This document shows positions 40,630-49,284 of a stretch of DNA of 64,000 nt, one piece after another (positions within the stretch are counted from its first letter, which is position 1; each line of letters starts with the position of its first letter). The translations under genes and the position numbers were made by a program. The notes below the pieces were generated by a model, which saw nothing but the letters and a program-made list of their open reading frames with translations, made no database searches and had not been told where the DNA came from. The stretch is from Leifsonia sp. 1010. GTDB lineage: Bacteria; Actinomycetota; Actinomycetes; Actinomycetales; Microbacteriaceae. Location: positions 806,001-870,000 of the forward strand of contig NZ_JAVDSL010000001.1 in NCBI RefSeq assembly GCF_031455295.1. The letters run 5' to 3'.

Positions 40630-41478
40630 GTGCGTTATACCGATGCCCCCGCCCGCCGCGAGGAGCTGCTCCGACGGCTCTCCGCCGAGGGCTACGTGTC
40701 GTCGTCGCGCGTCGCGGAAGAGCTCGGCGTCTCCGAGATGACCATCCGCCGCGACCTCCGGCAGCTCGAAGGGGAGGGGCTCGCCCGGCGGGTGATCGGT
40801 GGCGCCAGCCTCCCGAACCTCGGCCACGGGCGCCCCTTCGACGAGCGTGCGGTCACGGGCAGCGGCGAGAAGCGCGCCATCGCCGAGGCCTGCCTCGACC
40901 TTCTCGACGGGGCCATCACGGTCGCCCTCGACGCGGGCACCACCGTCGCACCGCTCACCGGGATGCTGCGGCCCGGGACCACGATCGTGAGCCACTCCGC
41001 GCCGGTCATCCAGGCGGCGATCGAGCGCGACGACGTCGAACTGGTCGCCGTCGGCGGCGTCTACCAGAGCGAGACCCGGTCCTTCGCCGGCGCCACCGCA
41101 CGCCGGACCATCGCCGACTACTCCGTCGACATCGCCGTCCTCTCGGCGACGGCGGTCGACACCACCGGCATCCTCTGCGCCAACGCGCTCGACGCCGAAC
41201 TCAAGCAGGAGCTCGCCCGCGCAGCCCGCACTACCATCCTGCTGGTCGACCACTCCAAGCTCGGGGCGCGCGCCCCCATCCGCGTCGGCGGTCTGGACCT
41301 GGTGGATGTGATCCTCACCGACCCGGGCGCCGACCCCGACGACCTGCAGGCGCTGCGCGACGCCGGTGCGACCGTCGTGGTCGCCGGCGAGCACGTCGCG
41401 CCGGGCGCTCTGACCGCCGGCACCGCCATGACCGCCGGCACCGCCCCCGCCGACGCACCGGGGGTCGGTGTCTCGTGA
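40630..41478 (+). CDS. DeoR-family transcriptional regulator, 282 aa
   Basis: The helix-turn-helix VSSSRVAEELGVSEMTIRRD followed by LRQLEGEGLARRVIGGA is the DeoR signature. The C-terminal sensor domain has ITVALDAGTTVAPLTGML and the phospho-sugar-binding-like IAVLSATAVDTTGILCANAL. DeoR proteins usually sense a sugar phosphate. TTGACA-N18-TTGGAT six bases ahead of the GTG at 40630 supports a leaderless start there; an earlier GTG at 40585 is in frame. The C-terminus carries a short repeat (GTAMTAGTA). It overlaps the OtnK-type kinase gene, and likely controls both divergent operons. Confidence 0.85.
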   Translation: MRYTDAPARREELLRRLSAEGYVSSSRVAEELGVSEMTIRRDLRQLEGEGLARRVIGGASLPNLGHGRPFDERAVTGSGEKRAIAEACLDLLDGAITVALDAGTTVAPLTGMLRPGTTIVSHSAPVIQAAIERDDVELVAVGGVYQSETRSFAGATARRTIADYSVDIAVLSATAVDTTGILCANALDAELKQELARAARTTILLVDHSKLGARAPIRVGGLDLVDVILTDPGADPDDLQALRDAGATVVVAGEHVAPGALTAGTAMTAGTAPADAPGVGVS

Positions 41479-42839
41479 TGCGGCTCGGCGCTGTCGCCGA
41501 CGACGTCACCGGAGCCTGCGACCTGGCGGGACGCGTCGCCGAAGCGGGGCTTCCCGCGAGCGTGCTGCTCGGCATCCCGCGCACCGACACATCCCGTGAT
41601 GACGTCTTCCCCTCGGCCGGTTCGTCGTGCGCGGTCGTGGCCCTGAAGGTTCGGACCGCGCCCGTGGCACACGCGGTCGCCGCCTCGTCGGAGTCCGCGC
41701 GTTTCCTCGTCGGTGCGGGCGCGACACTGCTGTACCAGAAGTACTGCTCGACCTTCGATTCGACGCCGGAGGGCAACATCGGGCCGATCGCGGACGCGCT
41801 CGCGGCCGTCGCCGCAGAGAGCGCCGCGCCTGACGCGCCGTCGCCCGTGACCATCGGCACGCCCGCCACCCCGGACGCCGCCCGCACCCAGTACCAGGGC
41901 GTGCTCTTCGTCGGCGGCGTGCCGCTCGCCGAGTCCCCGATGCGCGACCACCCGCTGACGCCCATGCGCGACTCGAACGTCGTCCGGCTGCTCGCCCCGC
42001 AGACCCCCGCGCCCGTCTCGCTGGTGCGCTGGCAGGACGTGCAGCGCGGGACCGACGCGGTCGTCGATCTCATCGGCGACGGACACACCCTCGTCGACGC
42101 CCTCACCGAAGACGACCTCGACACCGTCGCGGAGGCCGTCCTCCGTGTGGCCGCCGAGCGTCCCGTCGTCGCGGGCGGCGGGGCCGGAGTCGGCACGGCG
42201 CTGGCGCGTGTCGCGGTCCGCACGACCGAGACCACCGAGGGCGACGCCGCGACGGGCCCGGATGCATCGGTCTTCGCCGCGAGCGGCGCACCGCATTCGA
42301 CGCGAGCCGCTGCGTCCCTTCCGGACGTACCCGTGACCGGAAGACTCATCCTGGCCGGGAGCGCCTCCGCCGCCACCCGCGGTCAGATCGCGGCCTTCAC
42401 CGGCGAGCGCCACGAGCTGCAGCCGCTCGACCTCGCGCGCGACCCCGGCACGCTCGACCGGCTCCGCCGTTCCCTCGCGAATCGCACCGACCGGCTCGCG
42501 CCCGTCCTTGTGCATGCGTCGCCGGATGTGGCGACAGCGCAGCGCGAGCTGGGCGCCGACCGCGCGGCGGCGCTCCTGGAGGACGCCCTCTCCGCCCTCG
42601 CCGCCTGGGCCGTCGACGAGCAGAACGTCAGTCATCTGCTCGTCGCCGGGGGCGAGACCTCCGGCGCCGTGACCGCCCGCCTGGGCATCGAGCGGCTGCG
42701 GATCGGTGTGCAGGCCGCCCCCGGAGTGCCGTGGGCCGTCGCCTCCACCGGCTCGGGCCGCACTGTCGCCGTGCTGCTCAAGTCGGGCAACTTCGGCCGC
42801 CCTACCCTGTTCACCGACGCGTGGGAGGTCGCACCGTGA
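41478..42839 (+). CDS. Four-carbon acid sugar kinase family protein (OtnK/DUF1537 type), 453 aa
   Basis: GAVADDVTGACDLAGRVAEA is the N-terminal signature of the family, and LYQKYCSTFDSTPEGNIGPI is the substrate-loop motif. SHLLVAGGETSGAVTARLGI contains the nucleotide-side GGETSG motif. OtnK phosphorylates 3-oxo-tetronates at O4; other members act on related acid sugars. The start is the ATG at 41478, or the GTG three bases earlier, overlapping the DeoR stop. Its GTGA junction with the class II aldolase gene next door reproduces the known OtnK-OtnC pair. A dehydrogenase and isomerase of that pathway are not in the cluster. Confidence 0.85.
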   Translation: MRLGAVADDVTGACDLAGRVAEAGLPASVLLGIPRTDTSRDDVFPSAGSSCAVVALKVRTAPVAHAVAASSESARFLVGAGATLLYQKYCSTFDSTPEGNIGPIADALAAVAAESAAPDAPSPVTIGTPATPDAARTQYQGVLFVGGVPLAESPMRDHPLTPMRDSNVVRLLAPQTPAPVSLVRWQDVQRGTDAVVDLIGDGHTLVDALTEDDLDTVAEAVLRVAAERPVVAGGGAGVGTALARVAVRTTETTEGDAATGPDASVFAASGAPHSTRAAASLPDVPVTGRLILAGSASAATRGQIAAFTGERHELQPLDLARDPGTLDRLRRSLANRTDRLAPVLVHASPDVATAQRELGADRAAALLEDALSALAAWAVDEQNVSHLLVAGGETSGAVTARLGIERLRIGVQAAPGVPWAVASTGSGRTVAVLLKSGNFGRPTLFTDAWEVAP

Positions 42840-43501
42840 CGCGCTCCGACGACACGGTCCTGCGGGAGAGGGGTGCGCGCGAGGCCGAGGCCCGCGCGGC
42901 GGTCGTCCGCGCCTGCCGCCACCTCTCGGCGGCCGGTCTGTCGCCTGGAAGCTCGGGCAACGTGAGCGTGCGCGTCGGCTCCCGCATCATCGCGACGCCC
43001 ACCGGCTCCTCGCTCCGCTCCGTGACCGAGGAGCAGCTGGCCGCGACGCCCGCCGATCAGGAGGGCGCGCCGCGACCCACCAAGGAACTGCCCCTCCACG
43101 CCGCGATGTACGCCGCGCATCCCGACGCCACCGCGGTGGTCCACCTCCACTCCCCGTACGCCACGGCGATCGCCTGCCTCCCGGCCACGGAGACGGGGTT
43201 CGCCCAGCTTCCCCCGCTGACGCCGTATCGCGTGATGCGGCTCGGGGATGTTCCCCTGGTCGCGTACGCGCCTCCGGGAAGCGCTGAACTCGCGGCGGGC
43301 GTCGCAGCGGCCGCGCCCGGGCATCCTGCTCTGCTGCTCGCCAACCACGGCCCCGTGGTCGCCGCCGCGACCCTCGACGGGGCGATCGACCTGGTGGAAG
43401 AGCTCGAGACGGCCGCCCAGCTGACGCTCCTGCTGAAGCAGGCTCCGGCCGTCCCGCTCGACGCGGCGGCGATCGCCGCGCTCACCCCGCCGGGCCGCTG
43501 A
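42836..43501 (+). CDS. Class II aldolase/adducin-family protein (OtnC-like decarboxylase), 221 aa
   Basis: SAAGLSPGSSGNVSVRVGSR is the family's phosphate-binding segment, TPTGSSLRSVTEEQL the second block, and the zinc histidines appear in TAVVHLHSPYATAIACL and LLLANHGPVVA. The family contains fuculose- and ribulose-phosphate aldolases/epimerases and the OtnC decarboxylase, which turns 3-oxo-tetronate 4-phosphate into dihydroxyacetone phosphate and CO2. Coupling by GTGA to the OtnK-type gene makes OtnC the best call. It ends the rightward transcript; 68 bp of pyrimidine-rich DNA then lead to the ABC genes. Confidence 0.85.
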   Translation: MTRSDDTVLRERGAREAEARAAVVRACRHLSAAGLSPGSSGNVSVRVGSRIIATPTGSSLRSVTEEQLAATPADQEGAPRPTKELPLHAAMYAAHPDATAVVHLHSPYATAIACLPATETGFAQLPPLTPYRVMRLGDVPLVAYAPPGSAELAAGVAAAAPGHPALLLANHGPVVAAATLDGAIDLVEELETAAQLTLLLKQAPAVPLDAAAIAALTPPGR

Positions 43502-43569
43502 GCCGCCGTTCCGCCCCACGCACCCCTCCCCACATCCCACACCCGCTCGATCCCCCCTCAGGAGCACTC

Positions 43570-45579
43570 GTGTCCAGCGTCCGCGCTGCTCGTCCGTCCG
43601 CCTCCCGTCCGCCCTCGCGCACGCCGCGCGGCGCCCGCATCCCCGCTGCCCGGCCCTCCGAACGGCACCTGTCGTCGGTGCCGCGGTTCCTGCTGTGGCA
43701 GGCTGCGCGACAGCCCGCCAGCCTCGGCGCCGGCATGCTGTTCGGCGTCGTGTGGATGCTGTGCCAGGCCGTCTGGCCCTACCTGCTCGGCCGCGCGGTC
43801 GACGAGGGCGTCTCCGGCGACTCCGGCCGCCTGTGGACCTGGTGCGGCGCGCTGCTGCTCGTCGCGGTCGTGCAGGCGATCACCGGGATGCTGCGTCATC
43901 GGATGGCGGTCTCGAACTGGCTGCGCTCGTCGCTGGGCGTCGCCCGGCTGATCGGCTACCACTCCGCCGAGACCGGTCCGGCGATCACCGCCACGACCTC
44001 GTCGGGCGAGATCGTCGCGACCGTGAGCACCGACTCGCTGCGGCTGGGTGCGATGTACGAGGTCACCGCCCGGCTCGGCGGCGGCGTCGTCGCGTTTGTC
44101 GTCGTATCGGTCATCATGCTGTCCGCCAGCGTTCCCCTCGGCCTCGCCGTCGTCATCGGCGTCCCGGCCGTGGCCGCCGTGCTCGCCCTGCTGCTGCGGC
44201 CGCTTCGCGCACGGCAGGCCGTGTGGCGCGAGGAGTCCGGCGGCCTCACCACCCTCGGCGCCGACACGGTCGTCGGCCTGCGCGTGCTGCGCGGCATCGG
44301 CGGCGAGCAGGAGTTCGTCGAGCGGTACGCCACCCAGTCGCAGCGGGTGCGCGCGGCCGGGGTCGGCGTCGCCAAGACGCAGAGCTGGCTCGACGGACTG
44401 CAGGTGCTGCTGCCCGGCGTCTTCCTGGTCTTCATCGTCTGGTTCGGAGCCCACCTCGCCGTCGACGGCACGATCACGCCCGGCCAGCTGACCGCCTTCT
44501 ACGGCTACGCGACGTTCCTCGTGCTCCCGCTGCGCACCGCGGTCGAGGCCGCGCAGACCTTCACCGCCGGGGTCGTCTCCGCCCGCCGCGTGCTCTCCGT
44601 GCTCCGCACGCGGCCGGCCGCGCAGGACGCCGACGAGACCGCGGAGGCGCCGGCCTGGGGATCGGCGATCGAAGACCTCGCCTCCGGTGTCGTCATCCCG
44701 CCCGGCCGGTTCACCGCGATCGTGGATGCGAGCCCCGACGAGGCCGCCGCCATCGCGACCCGCATCGGCCGCTTCGACGACGCCGTGCACCGCGAGGCGC
44801 CCGTACTGTGGGGCGGCGTCGACCACACCCGCGTCCCGGTCCGCGACGTGCGCCGGCGCATCGTCGTGAACGACGCGAACCCGCACCTGTTCGGCGGTCG
44901 CCTGCTGGACGGCCTGGACACGCTGCCCGTGCGCGACGAGGAGACGGGCCGCCGGCGCGAGGACGACACCTCCACCGGGCGCATGCGCCGGGTCTCCGCC
45001 GCGCTCGACGCGGCGGCGGCGACCGAGACCGTCGACGCGCTGCCCGAGGGCGTGCACGAGCGCGTCGCCGAGCGCGGCCGCACCTTCTCCGGCGGCCAGC
45101 GGCAACGTCTCAGCCTCGCCCGCGCACTCCTCACCGACGCCGAGGTGCTCGTTCTCATCGAGCCGACGAGCGCGGTGGATGCGCACACCGAGTCGCAGAT
45201 CGCCGAGCGGCTTCGGGAAGCCCGCGAGGGGCGCACGACCGTCGTCGTCACCGCCAGCCCGCTGCTCCTCGACCGGATGGACACCATCGCGGTGGTGCGG
45301 AAGGGCCGGGTCGTCGGAACCGGGACGCACCAGCAGCTGCTGCGCCAGGAGGACGACCTCGGCGACCTGTACCGCGCGATCGTCTCGCGCACCATCTCCG
45401 CCGCCGAGCCGGCCGAGGGCGAAGACCTCGACGCCGCCTGGACCGGGTCCATCGACGCGCTCTGGACGGCGACGCATCCCGTGACGGCGCAGCGTCCGGA
45501 GGGCGGCCGCACGGCCAAGAAGGCGAAGAAGAAGGACAAGCGGAAGAAGGGAACGGGCGATGCTGCTGCCGATCGCTAG
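43570..45579 (+). CDS. ABC exporter subunit A, TMD-NBD with degenerate Walker A, Walker B and switch, 669 aa
   Basis: A basic tail (1-37), six membrane segments (about 40-340) and an ATPase domain (about 360-600) are seen. Where Walker A should be (383-392) the sequence is AIVDASPDEA, with no P-loop Lys. Walker B reads EVLVLIEPTS, with Ile530 in place of Asp, though Glu531 remains. The switch His is Ser563. The ABC signature TFSGGQRQRLSLARAL (506-510) is intact. It can therefore not bind ATP normally but can complete a partner's site. A basic Lys-rich tail (KKAKKKDKRKKG) ends the protein. Strong AGGAG before the GTG. It overlaps subunit B by 20 bases. Confidence 0.88.
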   Translation: MSSVRAARPSASRPPSRTPRGARIPAARPSERHLSSVPRFLLWQAARQPASLGAGMLFGVVWMLCQAVWPYLLGRAVDEGVSGDSGRLWTWCGALLLVAVVQAITGMLRHRMAVSNWLRSSLGVARLIGYHSAETGPAITATTSSGEIVATVSTDSLRLGAMYEVTARLGGGVVAFVVVSVIMLSASVPLGLAVVIGVPAVAAVLALLLRPLRARQAVWREESGGLTTLGADTVVGLRVLRGIGGEQEFVERYATQSQRVRAAGVGVAKTQSWLDGLQVLLPGVFLVFIVWFGAHLAVDGTITPGQLTAFYGYATFLVLPLRTAVEAAQTFTAGVVSARRVLSVLRTRPAAQDADETAEAPAWGSAIEDLASGVVIPPGRFTAIVDASPDEAAAIATRIGRFDDAVHREAPVLWGGVDHTRVPVRDVRRRIVVNDANPHLFGGRLLDGLDTLPVRDEETGRRREDDTSTGRMRRVSAALDAAAATETVDALPEGVHERVAERGRTFSGGQRQRLSLARALLTDAEVLVLIEPTSAVDAHTESQIAERLREAREGRTTVVVTASPLLLDRMDTIAVVRKGRVVGTGTHQQLLRQEDDLGDLYRAIVSRTISAAEPAEGEDLDAAWTGSIDALWTATHPVTAQRPEGGRTAKKAKKKDKRKKGTGDAAADR

Positions 45580-47302
45580 CACCAGGACGGTCCGGGAGAC
45601 CGGCGCGCGTCTCATCCGCCAGCATCGCGGCGGCCTGTCCGTCGTCCTGGCGCTGCACACCCTCGCCGCGGTCGCCGGTCTCGCCGGACCGGCCCTCATC
45701 GGCGTCATCATCGACGGCGTCACCGGCCATACCCTCGCCAAAAGCGGGATCGACACGATCGCGCTCATCCTGCTCGTCGCCATCGTCTGCCAGGCCGTCC
45801 TGATCCGGTTCGCCCAGCGGCAGTCGATGATTCTCGGCGAGGGCGTCTTCGCGCAGCTGCGGGAGGAGTTCCTCGCGACCGTCGCACGGCTCCCGCTCTC
45901 CACCGTCGAGGCGGCGGGAACGGGCGACCTGCTCGCGCGGACCACCAACGACATCCAGTCGGTCGCCCAGACCGTGCGGTTCGGCGTCCCGCGCATCCTC
46001 GTCGCCAGTGTCACGGCGGTGCTGACGGTCGTCGCGGCGTTCCTGGTGAACCCGGCCGTGGCCGTCGCCACGTTCGCCGGCGTGCCGATCCTCGTGATCG
46101 CGGCGCGCTGGTACCTCAAGCGCTCGGGGCCGGGCTACCAACGCCAGCTTGCCTCCTACGCCACCCTCGGCGGCACGATCAGCGAGACCGTGGACGGCGT
46201 GCGCACCATCGAGGCGCTCAGCCTCGCCCCAGCGCAGCGCGCCAAGATCGACGCAGCACTCCGCGAGCGCCGCGAGTCGGAGTGGTACACGCTCTGGCTG
46301 CGCTCCTGGTTCTTCCCGAGCACCGACATCGCGTTCCTGCTCCCGGTCATCGTCGTCATCGCGTGGGGCGCGTTCCTCGTCGGCAGCGGCGCGGCCACCA
46401 TCGGCGCCGTCACCGCCGTCGCCCTCTACGCGATGCAGCTGGTGTCGCCGGTCGACGAGCTGATCAGCTGGCTGGACGAGATCCAGGTCGGCACCACCGC
46501 GCTCTCGCGCATCATCGGCGTCGCCGACGTACCGGAGGACCGCCACGCGACCGGCGAGCAGCCGGCCGACGAGCACGTGCTCGCAGAAGACGTGCGCTTC
46601 TCCTACCGCGAAGGCACCGAGGTGCTGCACGGCGTCACCCTCGACCTGGCCGTCGGCGAGCGCCTCGCGATCGTCGGGCCGTCCGGATCGGGCAAGTCGA
46701 CGCTCGGCCGCCTGATGGCCGGCATCACCGAGCCGACCGGCGGACGTATCACCGTCGGCGGTGTCCGGCTGGTCGACCTCCCGCTCGACGACCTCCGCAG
46801 CCACGTCGCCCTCGTCACCCAGGAGCACCACGTCTTCGTCGGCACCATCGCCGAGAACCTGTCGCTCGCGAAGCCGGGCGCCGGTCGCGACGAGCTCGCC
46901 CGGGCGCTTCGGGTGGTGGATGCGCTGCGCTGGGTCGCCGCGATGCCGAAGGGCCTCGACACGGTCGTCGGCTCCGGCGGCGTCGTCCTCACCCCGGCGC
47001 AGGCGCAGCAGCTCGCGCTCGCCCGGCTGGTGCTGCTCGACCCGCACACGCTCATCCTCGACGAGGCGACCTCCCTGCTCGACCCCACCGCCGCCCGCGA
47101 CCTGGAACGCGCGATGAACCGGGTGCTCGAGGGCCGGACCGTCGTCGCGATCGCCCACCGCCTCCACACCGCCCACGACGCCGACCGCATCGCCGTGGTG
47201 CGCGACGGTCACGTGGACGAGCTGGGCAGCCACGAGGAGCTGGTGGCCGCCGGCGGCGCGTACGCGGAACTGTGGGCGTCGTGGCACGGGGGCGAGCGGT
47301 GA
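45560..47302 (+). CDS. ABC exporter subunit B, TMD-NBD with intact Walker motifs but lost signature, 580 aa
   Basis: Six membrane segments (about 25-300) precede an ATPase domain with Walker A GPSGSGKS (373-380), Q-loop Gln421, Walker B LILDEATS (Asp501, Glu502) and switch His533, all canonical. The ABC signature is replaced by LTPAQ (477-481) in VVLTPAQAQQLALARL. It is the mirror image of subunit A: together they form one proper ATP site (B Walker plus A signature) and one dead site. The pair would be an exporter-fold transporter in the plasma membrane. The substrate is unknown; the GH84 gene overlaps its stop. Confidence 0.88.
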   Translation: MLLPIASTRTVRETGARLIRQHRGGLSVVLALHTLAAVAGLAGPALIGVIIDGVTGHTLAKSGIDTIALILLVAIVCQAVLIRFAQRQSMILGEGVFAQLREEFLATVARLPLSTVEAAGTGDLLARTTNDIQSVAQTVRFGVPRILVASVTAVLTVVAAFLVNPAVAVATFAGVPILVIAARWYLKRSGPGYQRQLASYATLGGTISETVDGVRTIEALSLAPAQRAKIDAALRERRESEWYTLWLRSWFFPSTDIAFLLPVIVVIAWGAFLVGSGAATIGAVTAVALYAMQLVSPVDELISWLDEIQVGTTALSRIIGVADVPEDRHATGEQPADEHVLAEDVRFSYREGTEVLHGVTLDLAVGERLAIVGPSGSGKSTLGRLMAGITEPTGGRITVGGVRLVDLPLDDLRSHVALVTQEHHVFVGTIAENLSLAKPGAGRDELARALRVVDALRWVAAMPKGLDTVVGSGGVVLTPAQAQQLALARLVLLDPHTLILDEATSLLDPTAARDLERAMNRVLEGRTVVAIAHRLHTAHDADRIAVVRDGHVDELGSHEELVAAGGAYAELWASWHGGER

Positions 47303-49158
47303 GCGCCGCCGGACGGCCGGGCGCGCTCGCGTGGCGCGGCGTCGTCGAGGGTTTCTACGGCGAGCCGTGGTCGCATAGCGACCGGCTCGCCTGGTTCGAG
47401 CGCGGCGGCGCGATCGGGCTCGACCGCTACCTGTACGCCCCCAAGGACGACCCGTGGCACCGCGACGAGTGGCGGGAGCCGTATCCCGCCGACCGGCTGG
47501 CCGACCTGGCCGAGCTGAACCGGGCCGCCGCCGACCGGGGCGTGCTGTTCGTCTACGCGATCTCTCCCGGCCTCTCGATGCGCTTCGACGACGATGCCGA
47601 GCATGAAGCGCTCGCCGCGAAGTGCCGTCAGTTGCTCGGCGCGGGCGTCCGCTCGTTCGCCCTCCTCTTCGACGATGTGCCGATGGATGAGCCCGAAGCG
47701 CTCGGCCGCGCCCACGGCGAGGCGGCGGCCCGGTTCGAGCGCAACTTCCTCCGCCCGGCCGGCATCCACGAACCCGTCCTGCTCTGTCCGACCGACTACG
47801 CCGGCGTCGAGCGGACCCCCTACCGCGTCGGGCTCGCCGAGACGCTCCCCGCCGACGCGCGCCTGCTCTGGACGGGCGCCGACATCGTGGTCGGGGAGGT
47901 GACGGCCGCCGACATCACCCGGGCGGTCGAGAGCTTCGGCCGCGAGCTGGTGCTCTGGGACAACTTCCCCGTCAACGACTTCGACCGCTCGCGCGTCTTC
48001 CTCGGTCCACTCACTGGCCGCGAGGTCGCGCCCGGCCTCGTCGGAATCGCCGCCAACCCCATGGTGGAGGCCGCGCCCTCCCGCTTCGCGCTGGAGACCG
48101 TGGCCGAATGGGCGGCGGACCCGGACGGCTACGACGCATCCACCGCGGCCGAGCGCGCGTACCTCGCGGTCGCCGGCGACGACCCCGGGCTCCGGACGCT
48201 GGTGCGCGCGTGCAGCGCCTGGCCGCCGGGCGCCCCGCGCTGGCCCGACCTCGACGCCGCCGTCGACGCCGGACGATGGGATGCGGCAGGCAGCCTGCTC
48301 TCCGGGCTCGCCTCGACGCGCGGAACGACATCCACCCCGGCCGATCTCGCGGCCCAGCTGGAGCCGTGGATCGTCGCGGCGCGGGCCGCCGGGGCCGCCG
48401 GCGTGCTCGCATGCCGTGTGCTGGACGGTTCCGGCACGGGCGCAGAAGGCGGCGGCCCCGGAGACGCCGCCGCGCTCCTAGCCGCCCGCCGCGAACTGGA
48501 AGCCGAGTTCGCCGACGTGGCCCGTGGCGCTGTCCTCGCGCTCATCGACACTGCGCTCGAACGCCTGGGCGTCGAAACCCGTCGCACCTACGGCGACGGC
48601 GCGCTCGTCGCCGTGCTCAGCGGGCCGAACCCATCGCCGGGAGACCGCGAGCTCGTCGAGTTCCTCGGCCGGTCCGGGATGCGCGCGCAGCTCGGCGACG
48701 ACCCGGACGCCGACCTGGTCATCGTGACCCGGCGTGCGTCCGAGGAGGCCGCCCGTGCCGCCGCCTCCCGCCCCGTACCGCTGCTCGCGTGGGGGCATCT
48801 GGTCGCGATCGGGCTGGCGTCGGCGTCCTCCGTCCCGCTGTCGGCGGACCGCATCCGCATCACCGCCGCCGAGCACCCGGCGGCTGCCGGTCTGGACGGC
48901 GAGGTGGTCGTCTTCCGCGGGCGTACCAAGCTGACCGTCGGCGATCTGCCCGCAGCCGCGGATGTCGTCGCGCGCGACCCCGAATCGGGTCGCGCGGTCA
49001 TCGGCTTCACGCCGGCCGGCGCTCCTCTCGCGGACGGCACACGTGCTCCCGCGGCGCGGGCCACATTCTTCCTGGCGGCAGACGGCCTGGCACCGTGGCT
49101 CGTCACCCCCGAGGCGCGCGCCCTGCTGCTGGCAACCGTCCGCACCCTCCTCCCCTGA
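47299..49158 (+). CDS. GH84 beta-N-acetylglucosaminidase, 619 aa
   Basis: The N-terminal WRGVVEGFYGEPWSHSDRLA and IGLDRYLYAPKDDPWHRDEW are diagnostic of GH84, and the catalytic Asp pair is D125-D126 in ALLFDDVP. VLWDNFPVNDFDRSR lines the substrate pocket. The enzyme removes beta-linked GlcNAc by substrate-assisted catalysis. The C-terminal 300 residues are Ala-rich helices and a mixed domain of uncertain role. No signal peptide is visible. The GTG at 47299 overlaps the ABC stop (GTGA). Together with mannosidases elsewhere in the window it would trim the chitobiose end of N-glycans; linkage to the ABC pair suggests that the two share a ligand. Confidence 0.88.
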   Translation: MSAAGRPGALAWRGVVEGFYGEPWSHSDRLAWFERGGAIGLDRYLYAPKDDPWHRDEWREPYPADRLADLAELNRAAADRGVLFVYAISPGLSMRFDDDAEHEALAAKCRQLLGAGVRSFALLFDDVPMDEPEALGRAHGEAAARFERNFLRPAGIHEPVLLCPTDYAGVERTPYRVGLAETLPADARLLWTGADIVVGEVTAADITRAVESFGRELVLWDNFPVNDFDRSRVFLGPLTGREVAPGLVGIAANPMVEAAPSRFALETVAEWAADPDGYDASTAAERAYLAVAGDDPGLRTLVRACSAWPPGAPRWPDLDAAVDAGRWDAAGSLLSGLASTRGTTSTPADLAAQLEPWIVAARAAGAAGVLACRVLDGSGTGAEGGGPGDAAALLAARRELEAEFADVARGAVLALIDTALERLGVETRRTYGDGALVAVLSGPNPSPGDRELVEFLGRSGMRAQLGDDPDADLVIVTRRASEEAARAAASRPVPLLAWGHLVAIGLASASSVPLSADRIRITAAEHPAAAGLDGEVVVFRGRTKLTVGDLPAAADVVARDPESGRAVIGFTPAGAPLADGTRAPAARATFFLAADGLAPWLVTPEARALLLATVRTLLP

Positions 49159-49174
49159 CCCCCTCCCCCCGCAG

Positions 49175-49227
49175 ATTCGTGCCGAATGTGCGGTATGGCG
49201 AGCCGTTAGCGCGCATTCGGCACGAAT
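49175..49227. repeat. REP-like palindromic element (ATTCG type)
   Basis: ATTCGTGCCGAAT (49175-49187) and its inverted copy ATTCGGCACGAAT (49215-49227) flank a weak central repeat. It is a single composite unit of the family described at 11412, lying between GH84 and the stealth gene. Confidence 0.75.
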
Positions 49228-49284
49228 GTCGCGTAGGCGGCGGCGGAACGCACTGCCACGCGAGCGGCTTAGAGTAATGCGTGT

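Noticed and set aside
43570-45579. Subunit A as a pseudogene
   Set aside because: The frame is intact, the signature and membrane segments are preserved, and the losses are complementary to subunit B, so it is more likely functional as a heterodimer.
46282-47298. N-terminal extension of the GH84 frame
   Set aside because: This part is antiphase to the ABC subunit B gene and is low-complexity; the GTG at 47299 with stop overlap is the natural start.
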